64,000 nucleotides of DNA from Myxococcus stipitatus. Lineage in GTDB: Bacteria > Myxococcota > Myxococcia > Myxococcales > Myxococcaceae. Positions within the stretch are counted from its first letter, which is position 1. The number at the start of each line of letters is the position of its first letter. The stretch is taken from contig NZ_CP147913.1 of the NCBI RefSeq assembly GCF_037414475.1, positions 2,108,001-2,172,000 on the forward strand. The letters run 5' to 3'. The notes under the pieces are model-generated. The model saw nothing but the letters and a program-made list of their open reading frames with translations, was not told the origin of the DNA and did no database searches. Positions 34,301 to 41,394 of the stretch are shown here, one piece after another. The translations under genes and the position numbers were made by a program.

Positions 34301-36960
34301 CTCGCCGCGAGCACCTCGCCCGTGGGAAGGACGTCGAGGGTGAACCGGGCCCGCGGCGCCGCGAGCGCCGTCACGTCCTTCCACGTGTTCGTCGTGGAGT
34401 CATACACCTCCGCCGTCGCGAGCGACGTCCCCGCCGGCCCTTCGCCACCCGCCACGAGCACGCGTCCCGAGGGCAACAGCACCGCGGAATGGAACGCCCG
34501 CGCGGTGGCAAGGGTCCCCGCCGGAGTCCAGGTGTTGGTGACCGGGTCATACAGCTCCGCCGAGGCCAGCTCCCCTCCGAGGGTCCTGCCCGCCACCGCC
34601 AACACGCGCCCCGACGGCATCAGCGTCAGGGTGAACGAGGCCCGCCCCTGCGAGAGCGAAGCAGCGGAGGCCCAGGTGTTGGAGGCCGGGTCATACAGCT
34701 CCGCCGACGCCAACACGGTGCCTCCGTCCCGCCCGCCCACCACCAGGACACGCCCGTCATTCAACCGCACGGCGGCATGCGCCGAACGCGACGTGGGGGA
34801 CGACGCAACAGCGCTCCAGATCTGCCCCACCGAGTCATAGACCTCCGCCGCGCCCGTGGTCGTGCCGCCCACCACGAACACCTGGCCCGGTCCAATCAAC
34901 GTCGCGGTGTGCCCATCCCTCGCGGTGGTCATCGACCCCACCAGCGTCCAGCCATTGGCCGAGGCGATGTACTGCTCCGCCGAGGCCAGCGGCCCACCGC
35001 TGCCGACTCCACCCGCGACCAGCACCCGACCCGACGGCAGCAAGGTCACGGTGGGCCTCGAGCGAGCCGTCACCAGCGAGGCCGTGGGCGCCCAGGTATT
35101 GCTCGCACGCGAGTACCGCTCCGCGTCCGCGACCGCGCCCGCCGCATCCCCGCCTCCCACGACCAGCACCTCACCCGACGGCAACACCACGGAGGCCGCG
35201 TCCCCCCGCGCCCGCGTCAGGTTCCCCGCGGGAGACCAACGGTCGCTGGACGCTTCGTAGACATCCACGTCTGAGTAGAAGGCAGACGCCCCCGAGACAT
35301 TGTGGCCACCCGCGACCAGGACCTGGCCCGTGGTCAGCAACGTCGCCGTCGCGTTCTCGCGCCCCACCGACAGCGCCCCCGCCAGGCTCCACGTGCCCGT
35401 CGCGGGGTCGTACAGCTCGGAGGCCGGTTGCGGGGTGCGCGCGGTGTCCGAACCGCCCGTCACCAGCACCTTGCCACTGGGAAGCAGCGTGGCCGTGTGG
35501 CCATTGCGCGGATGGTTCAGCGCCCCCGTCGCGGTCCAGGTGTTGGCCACCGGGTCATAGAGCTCCGAGTGGGTGATGGCACCCGCGCTCGTGAAGCCTC
35601 CCGCCAACAGCACGCGGCCATCCGGCAGCAGCGTCCCCGTCGCGTAGTGACGGGGAACCAGCAGCGCAGCCATCTGGGTCCAGGTCCGCGACGTGGGGTC
35701 ATAGGCCTCCACCTGAGGGGTATCACCTCCTCCTTGGGCCGACCCGCTCACCACCAACACCCGCCCGTCGCGCAGCAGCACCGCGACGTGGCCGCGATGA
35801 ACCACCGACAGGGAGCCGGTGGGCGTGAAGGTGTTGCTCGTGGCGTCGTAGAGCTCCGCGGTCGCGAGGTTCGCGCCTCCCGCGACGAGGACCTCTCCGG
35901 AGCGGAGCACCGTGGCGCTCGCCACCGTGCGCGCGGCGGACATCGGGCCCGTGGCGGACCAGGTGTTCGTCGCGGCGTCATGGAGCGCGCCCGTCGCGCT
36001 GCCATCTCCGATGAAGAGCGACCTGCCCGTGGGCAACATCACCCCCAACGTGGTGTTGCCCTGAAAGCCCATCGCGCCCGCCGAGGACCAGGTGCCTCGC
36101 TCGACGTCGAAGCGCTCGGCGGTGCCGACAAACCCCAAGCGATTGACGCCCCCCGCCACCAGGACGGAGCCATCCGCCTGAAGCAGCGCGGCGTGCTGGG
36201 ACCTCGCGGTCGCCATGCGCGCCGTCGACGACCAGCCCGGGTCCACCACCATCGGCGCCTCAAGCCCCTCGAGGGAGACCTCGGTGGCGAGGCCCACCCG
36301 CAGGCCCTCGGCCTGGAACACGTTCGCTCGCGAGGACCTGCTCACCCCAGACAGGACCACGCGTCCACGCCGCGCCTGGCCTCGCGCGTCGCGCACCTCG
36401 GACGGATGGAACCGGAGGACCGGCATGCCGTCGGCGTCGAGGAACTCCACGTACTCGCCGGCGTCATGCAGCTGGGACACCCACGGCGGCAACGTGACCT
36501 GATACTCCGCGCGGTGGACGGGCTCGGAGCCATCCACCACCCAGGCCTCCTCGATGCGCGAGCCGCGCCAGCCCTGGCGCAGGTCGACGAAGTCGCCCAC
36601 CGGGAACCAGAAGTGCCGCTCACCGGAGAAGACCACCGAGTCCTCCCGGCGCGGCGCCGCGGAGTCATCGGCCCCCAGCGACTGCTCGATGCGGAAGGTC
36701 ATCCCGCGCGTCGTCAGCTCCAGCGCGCCGTCACCCGACAGCCGCGAGGTGAGCGCGCGCGCATCCTCCACGGAGAGGGGCACCTCCGACGCCGAGAAGA
36801 CCTTCGAGGCCCCTCGCCGCGCGGCCAGCTCCGGAAAGTAATCCCGAGCCAGGGCCACCGCTTCCGACGAGGCCGGCAACGCCTGCTTCTGCTCGCACGC
36901 GACAGCCCAGGCACAGCACAGCAACACCACCAGGCTTCGCGAGACGCGAATCGACGCCAT
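31339..36960 (-). CDS. Giant kelch/HYR surface lipoprotein fused to OmpA-type thrombospondin-3 protein
   Basis: One uninterrupted frame of 1873 residues. N-terminal part: lipoprotein signal (AWAVAC, Cys22), then about 15 kelch-like repeats with VLVAGG and AELYDPAT-type motifs, then a cadherin-like Ig module (DSFTYRARDCG) and two HYR modules (PPVITCPADVQVEATG, PPLTCPASVRVPEDEG). Next comes GGGC (Cys1270), a hydrophobic helix WVGGLVLAVLWAG and GRRRGK: the tripartite MYXO-CTERM sorting signal. About 17 residues later a second signal-like start (M1308, GLVGVLVATSAAGQ) opens an OmpA-type protein. It has a beta-barrel-like region, thrombospondin type-3 calcium repeats (DSDGDGVPDSEDKCP) and the peptidoglycan-binding OmpA domain (IEGHTDNTGPETLNRELSQS, then RRVDFVIKR). 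Two independent proteins seem joined without a stop codon. Internal initiation at M1308 is possible but lacks a good ribosome binding site. Confidence 0.8.
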   Translation of the reverse strand: MASIRVSRSLVVLLCCAWAVACEQKQALPASSEAVALARDYFPELAARRGASKVFSASEVPLSVEDARALTSRLSGDGALELTTRGMTFRIEQSLGADDSAAPRREDSVVFSGERHFWFPVGDFVDLRQGWRGSRIEEAWVVDGSEPVHRAEYQVTLPPWVSQLHDAGEYVEFLDADGMPVLRFHPSEVRDARGQARRGRVVLSGVSRSSRANVFQAEGLRVGLATEVSLEGLEAPMVVDPGWSSTARMATARSQHAALLQADGSVLVAGGVNRLGFVGTAERFDVERGTWSSAGAMGFQGNTTLGVMLPTGRSLFIGDGSATGALHDAATNTWSATGPMSAARTVASATVLRSGEVLVAGGANLATAELYDATSNTFTPTGSLSVVHRGHVAVLLRDGRVLVVSGSAQGGGDTPQVEAYDPTSRTWTQMAALLVPRHYATGTLLPDGRVLLAGGFTSAGAITHSELYDPVANTWTATGALNHPRNGHTATLLPSGKVLVTGGSDTARTPQPASELYDPATGTWSLAGALSVGRENATATLLTTGQVLVAGGHNVSGASAFYSDVDVYEASSDRWSPAGNLTRARGDAASVVLPSGEVLVVGGGDAAGAVADAERYSRASNTWAPTASLVTARSRPTVTLLPSGRVLVAGGVGSGGPLASAEQYIASANGWTLVGSMTTARDGHTATLIGPGQVFVVGGTTTGAAEVYDSVGQIWSAVASSPTSRSAHAAVRLNDGRVLVVGGRDGGTVLASAELYDPASNTWASAASLSQGRASFTLTLMPSGRVLAVAGRTLGGELASAELYDPVTNTWTPAGTLATARAFHSAVLLPSGRVLVAGGEGPAGTSLATAEVYDSTTNTWKDVTALAAPRARFTLDVLPTGEVLAASGDGSAGARLASAELFDATGAQPSIRPVVTGPDTMMQGCPVRVTGTQFRGVSGAGSGDYRDSATDFPVVRMKAVEGGRLWVLPGTEMSATGVTVTIPASMSLGAHVLSVFANAVDGGRMVTVQSNTAPVARDQSVSTAFGAPLDITLAATDVDVGPPLSYVIVTPPTHGTLSGTPPAVTYTPNAGYSGPDSFTYRARDCGLDSNVATVSINVAVSSPPVITCPADVQVEATGASGATVTYPPATATDDTTPNPTVTYSHSSGITLPLGETVVTATAEDADGAQASCTFRVTVRDTTPPPLTCPASVRVPEDEGGGAVVTYTLPESVDSVSGPATVMVTPASGTRFPSGQTRVVVTATDTAGNSARCEFDVVVQARVVSIAGGGCQSSGGGGELAWVGGLVLAVLWAGRRRGKERPFRNGVRMGGLVGVLVATSAAGQTLSSPLVAFDAERLRLSAAATDSLMVDTGRVLSEGGYRLSLLAGYERGILILEGTDGSSRSILHYRTSTWLQGAWSPVDRLELSARLPVILSQGGHGAGMYVGVSEPASSGLGTPEVGARYALMRREDGAPLSLAVGLDVGLPGGRASAFGRQEGWAGLQFAPRVSLGREVGMFALGASVGARVRSKEVEPGRDVGTELEQSVVVATRGKGLRGELALQVAESLVHPDVAVELLGGVRLPIGSGFELNALAGHGFTDIPGTPSWRVGAGIAWAHEPEQRPNEDRDGDSVPDKKDRCPSEAGVPENDGCPDQDSDGDGVVDRLDRCPNEAGSAESQGCPEPDEDGDGVPDAKDQCPKEKGTAENQGCPAVKDSDSDGVPDSEDQCPKEKGTAENQGCPAVKDSDGDGVPDSEDKCPKEKGTAENQGCPEPVKSAVPEEKLSLSGRRVTFPVGLSVIEGEGSRVLDEVVEMLKARPEVAIRIEGHTDNTGPETLNRELSQSRAEAVRSYLIQRGIDGSRLEARGYGPSRPVASNDTPEGRSENRRVDFVIKR
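31731..32000. repeat. Three tandem 90-bp repeats encoding thrombospondin type-3 units
   Basis: The segment beginning CCGTGCCCTTCTCCTTCGGG recurs at 31731, 31821 and 31911, exactly 90 bp (30 codons) apart, nearly identical in DNA. Each unit encodes one calcium-binding D-x-D-x-D-G-x-x-D loop with two cysteines. The DNA-level identity points to recent duplication and possible copy-number variation. Confidence 0.85.
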
Positions 36961-37224
36961 CTGTCACCCTCCCAAGGCTCGTGGCCACCGGTGGACCCGC
37001 ACCTGCGTCGTGCCTCCCCCGGTACCCCCACGAGACCCGGTCGCGTGTATCACGCACCCCGACTCCGGGTCCCTCTTGACGCGCTCAAGAGAAACCCACT
37101 CCCGAGGTTGTCGCGTGTCTCGTATGGAGAAGTAGCGGACGAACCCGCAGAGGCCCACATTCGGGAGGTGTTCCCAGGCGCGAAAGGTGCCGTCCGAGGA
37201 GAACCGCGCCATCGTCGGGCTCCC

Positions 37225-37617
37225 ATGACCTCCACCCGCCATCAATCCATCACCGCCCCCGGCCTGCCCAAGCCCGTGGGACCCTACTCACCGGGCATGA
37301 AGCTGGAGTCGTTGCTCTTCGTCTCCGGACAGGCGGCCACGGACCCCGCCACCGGCAAACAGGCGGAGGGAATCGAGGCGCAGACGGAGCAGGTGCTCCG
37401 CAACCTGGAGCGCATCCTCGTGGCCGGAGGCTCCAGCCTCCAGCACGTCCTGCGCTGCGGCGTCTTCCTGACCGACATGCGGGACTTCCCCCGCATGAAC
37501 GCCGTCTATGAGCGCGTCTTCGGCGGGCACCGCCCCGCGCGCACCACCGTGCAGGTGGCCGCGCTCCCCGAGGCGGGCCTGATGGTGGAGATTGACTGCG
37601 TGGCCTACGTGCCCTGA
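37225..37617 (+). CDS. RidA family enamine/imine deaminase
   Basis: A 130-residue protein from ATG 37225. It has GLPKPVGPYSPGMKLESLLFVSGQ near the start, the conserved ILRCGVFLTDMRDFP-like region with an Arg (VLRCGVFLTDM), and PARTTVQVAALPEAGLMVEIDC, which carries the catalytic Arg and Glu. RidA trimers hydrolyse reactive 2-aminoacrylate and other enamines from PLP enzymes. It is a single gene; the giant fusion gene diverges upstream across 264 bp. Confidence 0.92.
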   Translation: MTSTRHQSITAPGLPKPVGPYSPGMKLESLLFVSGQAATDPATGKQAEGIEAQTEQVLRNLERILVAGGSSLQHVLRCGVFLTDMRDFPRMNAVYERVFGGHRPARTTVQVAALPEAGLMVEIDCVAYVP

Positions 37618-37911
37618 GCGAGCCCCGTCCAGCCCGGACGGCGCAATCCCAATCACAGCTCAATCACAGACATCCAACCCCGGTCTCCCGTGGCGCGGCG
37701 AAGGTCGGAGAGGAGGCGGAAACCTCCTCCCCCCGTCGCGAGCAAGTGTCGACTCGCGGTTCCCATCCGGGACCGGGGTCGGGCTTTGCTGACGGGCACT
37801 GCTCACCCCAGGTTGCCCTCATGGCCCGTCCATTCCGGACAGGCCCCGAGGACCTGGACCTCCGCGATACCCCTTTCTCGCGCGGCGGCCGGGTCCTCGA
37901 GAGGAGCACAC

Positions 37912-39780
37912 ATGATTCGGTGGATGGTCTGGTTGGCCTTGGGGATGACCTTGCTATCAGCCCCCGCAGCCCGCTCGGCGGAGCCAGCGCTCCCCTCCTC
38001 GCCTGCTCCCAGTCCCCTGGTCACGAGTTGGATCTACCGCGACGCGATGGTGGCCCCCTGGAAGGACACGTCCTGGGCCCCCCACACGCTGGTCAACACG
38101 TCGCCGGTGGCTGCGGGAACGTACTCCATCGCGGCGACGCTCACCGCGTACTCGGCCCTCTACTTCCGCACGGACCCGCGCGTGGCGGACCCCGGCGCCA
38201 CCTTCAGCCTGCGCGTCCACGGAGGCGTGGCCGGAGACGGCGCGGTGGTCCAGGTGCGCGCGTTCGCGGACGACGTGCTGACGGCGGGTGTGCCCCTGGG
38301 GCCCACGTGCGCGGGCGGGCGCATCCGCGCCAACACCTGGGTGACGTGCACGGTGCCCATCTCCGTGATTGCTCCCGCGGGCGCGCGCATCAAGGGTCTG
38401 CTGCTCCAAGAGACGCGCGGCGTTCCCCTGCCCACGCTCTATTTCGACGAGCTTCGCACCGATGGCCTGAGTGTCCCTCCTCCCGTGAAGGTGAGCATCA
38501 CTCCCGCCTCCGTCACCCTTCCCCCAGGAGGTACGCAGTCGTTCACCGCCACGGTGACGGGCAGTCCCAACACGGCGGTGAGCTGGGCGGTGCGGCAAGG
38601 CAACACCGGCGGCGTCATCACCTCGACGGGCCTCTACACCGCGCCCGGGACACCCGGGACGTATCAGGTGGTGGCGGTCAGCTACGCGGACCCCACCCAG
38701 TCCGCCACCGCCACCGTCACCGTCACCAGCGCGCCGGGCAAGGGATTGTGGGTGTCTGGCTATTACACGGGTTGGAACTCGGACCTCTACCCGCCCGACA
38801 AGGTGGACTTCAGCGCCTTGACGCACATCATCGTGGGCCGGGCCACCCCCAGGCCCGACGGCACGCTGAGCACCCAGTTCGACAATGACAACGGGCCCGC
38901 CATCGCCCGGCTCTTGGCGACGCGGGCCCACGCCGCGGGACGCAAGGCCATCATCATGGTGGGCGGCGCCGGAGAACACGACGGCTGGGTGGGCGCCGCG
39001 TCCAATGCCAACCGGACCCGCTTCGTCCAGAGCCTCGTGGGTGCCCTGGACAGCTTCGGCTACGACGGGCTGGACATCGACTGGGAGCCTGTCGAGGAGG
39101 CCGACAAGCCCAACCTGCTCGCCCTGGTGCGGCAGCTGCGCCAGGCGCGCCCCAACATGCTCCTCACCATGCCCATCGCGTGGATCAACACCAACTTCCC
39201 GACGGATGCCGACCCGTGGTTCGCGCAACTGGCGCCCCTCCTGGACCAGATGAACGTCATGTCCTACGAGATGACGGGGCCCTGGGGCGGCTGGGTGTCC
39301 TGGTATTCCTCCGCCCTCACGGGAGAGGCGGGCAACCGCCCCACCTCCGTGGCCTCCAGTCTCAACGCCTGGGCCAACGTGGGCATCCCCAAATCAAAAC
39401 TGGGCATGGGGTTGCCATTCTATGGCATGGCCTGGCGGCACATCACCGGCCCCTACCAACCCTACACAGACTGGTCTGACTATGTGGGCAGCGACAATGA
39501 TTTCACCTACGCCCGCATCATGAGCCTGTCGGCCACCGGCGTCTATCACTGGGATGCCACGGCGCAGTCGAGCTACGTCACCTTCGCCACGCCCGTGGTG
39601 GACGGCACCGTGCGGTGGATTTCGTATGACTCGCCGCAAGCGATTGCCGCCAAGGGCGCCTATGCCCGCGCCAACGGCTTCGGGGGCACCATCATCTGGT
39701 CGCTCAATCAAGGTTGTACAGATCCTGTCTCCGGAGCCAATCCGCCGCTGGACGCGGTGAAGAGCGCCTTCCGGCCCTGA
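37912..39780 (+). CDS. GH18 chitinase-like protein with Ig-like (BIG2) module
   Basis: A 622-residue secreted protein from ATG 37912 after GAGGAGCAC. It has a Sec signal (LALGMTLLSAPAARSA), then a beta-rich module of about 150 residues. An Ig/BIG2-type domain follows (VKVSITPASVTLPPGGTQSF, residues ~195-285). The GH18 TIM barrel has YDGLDIDWEPVEE, the DxxDxDxE motif with catalytic Glu392, then MNVMSYEMTGPWG and a C-terminal GGTIIWSLNQGC. It probably attacks chitin or related N-acetylglucosamine polymers of fungi or cell walls. Confidence 0.9.
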   Translation: MIRWMVWLALGMTLLSAPAARSAEPALPSSPAPSPLVTSWIYRDAMVAPWKDTSWAPHTLVNTSPVAAGTYSIAATLTAYSALYFRTDPRVADPGATFSLRVHGGVAGDGAVVQVRAFADDVLTAGVPLGPTCAGGRIRANTWVTCTVPISVIAPAGARIKGLLLQETRGVPLPTLYFDELRTDGLSVPPPVKVSITPASVTLPPGGTQSFTATVTGSPNTAVSWAVRQGNTGGVITSTGLYTAPGTPGTYQVVAVSYADPTQSATATVTVTSAPGKGLWVSGYYTGWNSDLYPPDKVDFSALTHIIVGRATPRPDGTLSTQFDNDNGPAIARLLATRAHAAGRKAIIMVGGAGEHDGWVGAASNANRTRFVQSLVGALDSFGYDGLDIDWEPVEEADKPNLLALVRQLRQARPNMLLTMPIAWINTNFPTDADPWFAQLAPLLDQMNVMSYEMTGPWGGWVSWYSSALTGEAGNRPTSVASSLNAWANVGIPKSKLGMGLPFYGMAWRHITGPYQPYTDWSDYVGSDNDFTYARIMSLSATGVYHWDATAQSSYVTFATPVVDGTVRWISYDSPQAIAAKGAYARANGFGGTIIWSLNQGCTDPVSGANPPLDAVKSAFRP

Positions 39781-40071
39781 AGCCCCCGCGCTTCCTCCAG
39801 CGGGAAGCAGACGCCTCCATCGGGGAATCCGCCAGCCCTCTCCGTCCCGCACCTCCGGGCCTGCCCCACGGGCCCGGAGCGCGCCCCCCAGGACAGGGCG
39901 GCGCCCACCAGTCAAAGCCAGGTCCCCTGCTCCGCCGGGAATCAGACGCCCCGCGCATGAAGTCAGGGGGCCCGTCACGAAGCGCCTTGGCGTCCGCGAG
40001 GTTGGCGCCCAATCTGCAATGGCCAGTCGCCACGGCCGGTATCTCCCGGTCCTTCCGCTGGAGCAGCACAC

Positions 40072-40599
40072 ATGAAAACAGCCCAACGTGCCTTCACCGC
40101 CGCGGTGGTCGCGGCCTCTGCCTTCGCGTCGACGCAAGCCGATGCCGCCACGGCCACCGCCGACCTGACGGTGACGGCCACGGTGTCCTCGGCTTGCACC
40201 ATCAACTCGGGGACACTCAACTTCGGCAGCTACGACCCGGTGGTCGTCAACTCGAGCGCGGGCGTCGACCTGCTGGCGTCGGGCTCGCTGACGGTGCAAT
40301 GCACCCTCTTGAGCACCGCCGTCGTCACGCTGGGCCAGGGCTCGAATCCCGACACGGGCTCGACGGACGCGGCGCCGCTGCGCCGGATGCTCAACACCAC
40401 ATCGGCCGACTACCTCTCCTACATGCTCTATCAGGATGTCGCCCGGCTGGTGGTCTGGGGCAACACGTCCGGCACGGGCCTGGCCTACGTCGGCACGGGC
40501 CTGTCCACGCCCGTGCTCGTCTACGGCACGGTGGCCCGCGGACAGAACGTCCCGTCCGGCACCTACAACGACACGATCGTCGCGACCATCACCTTCTGA
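40072..40599 (+). CDS. Spore coat U domain protein (McuA/protein U-like subunit)
   Basis: A 175-residue secreted subunit with a Sec signal ending TQADA. It has the SCPU pattern: VTATVSSACTINSGTLNFGSYDP near the start and TPVLVYGTVARGQNVPSGTYNDTIVATITF at the end, with paired cysteines. SCPU proteins are the fimbrial subunits of archaic chaperone-usher systems. In Myxococcus they form the spore coat (protein U, Mcu system). It is first in the operon followed by chaperone and usher. Confidence 0.9.
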   Translation: MKTAQRAFTAAVVAASAFASTQADAATATADLTVTATVSSACTINSGTLNFGSYDPVVVNSSAGVDLLASGSLTVQCTLLSTAVVTLGQGSNPDTGSTDAAPLRRMLNTTSADYLSYMLYQDVARLVVWGNTSGTGLAYVGTGLSTPVLVYGTVARGQNVPSGTYNDTIVATITF

Positions 40600-40614
40600 C
40601 CTGGACGAAGCTCC

Positions 40615-41394
40615 ATGCGCCTGCGTCTTTCTTCCTGGGCCCGCTGTATGGGATTGGCGGCCTTCTTGAGTCAGGCCCTTCCCGGGGCCGGGCTCGCCGC
40701 GACCGTTGAAGTCAATCCCATCCGCCTGGAGTTGGAGGGCGGAGCCAAGGGCGTGGTGGTGACGGTGAGGAACCAGGGGGCCGAGACGGCACGGTTCCAG
40801 GCCTCCATCCACACGTGGACCCAGGACGAAGGCGGGCGCATGTCGCTTCAGCCCACGCAGGAGGTCTTCTTCTTCCCAGCGATGTTGACGCTGGAGCCGG
40901 GAGAGTCCCGTCCCATCCGGGTGGGAATCTCCTCGGCGGCCCGGGACAGGGAGCGCTCGTTCCGGCTCATCGTGGAGGAGTTGCCCCCGGTGGGGCCGCT
41001 GCCTCCGTCCATGGGCTTGAAGATTCTCACCCGGGTCTCCATCCCCGTGTTCGTCGCCCCCCTGCGCAAGGACGTGCAGGCCCGCGTCGAGGAGGTGGAC
41101 CTGCGCCAGTCCCGCTTCACATTCCGCGTGAGGAATCCGGGCACGGTGAACTTCTTCATCCGCCAGGCACGCGTGCGCGCCTTGGACGCGCACGGCCAGC
41201 GCGTGGTGGAGCACGAGGAGCCCGGCTGGTACGTGCTGCCGGGGGACTCACGGGCGTTCGCGCTGGAGGCCTCCGCCGAGCACTGCCCGAAGATTCGCTC
41301 GCTGGAGGTCGAGGTGGAGACAGACCAGGGCGTTTACCGGCAGAGCGCCCCCGTCGGCTCCAGCGAATCCTGTGGGGTGCCCGGCGTGCCATGA
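40615..41394 (+). CDS. Periplasmic pilus chaperone (PapD/CsuC-like)
   Basis: A 259-residue protein with an N-terminal signal (AAFLSQALPGAGLAA) and the two Ig-like domains of pilus chaperones. VEVNPIRLELEGGAKGVVVTV opens strand A1, MSLQPTQEVFFFPAMLTLEPGESRPIRVG is the F1-G1 region, and FFIRQARVRALDAHGQRVV starts the second domain. It donates strand G1 to SCPU subunits in the periplasm. The ATG of the usher gene overlaps its stop (ATGA). This corresponds to McuB of Myxococcus. Confidence 0.9.
   Translation: MRLRLSSWARCMGLAAFLSQALPGAGLAATVEVNPIRLELEGGAKGVVVTVRNQGAETARFQASIHTWTQDEGGRMSLQPTQEVFFFPAMLTLEPGESRPIRVGISSAARDRERSFRLIVEELPPVGPLPPSMGLKILTRVSIPVFVAPLRKDVQARVEEVDLRQSRFTFRVRNPGTVNFFIRQARVRALDAHGQRVVEHEEPGWYVLPGDSRAFALEASAEHCPKIRSLEVEVETDQGVYRQSAPVGSSESCGVPGVP

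Noticed and set aside
31327..35274. A 1315-codon open frame opposite the giant kelch/OmpA gene
   Set aside because: It is His/Arg/Pro-rich with no domains. It arises because the real gene's codon bias removes stops from the complementary frame.
35302..37224. Long plus-strand frame running into the RidA gene
   Set aside because: Only the last 131 codons (from ATG 37225) have RidA features; the rest is antisense to the giant gene.
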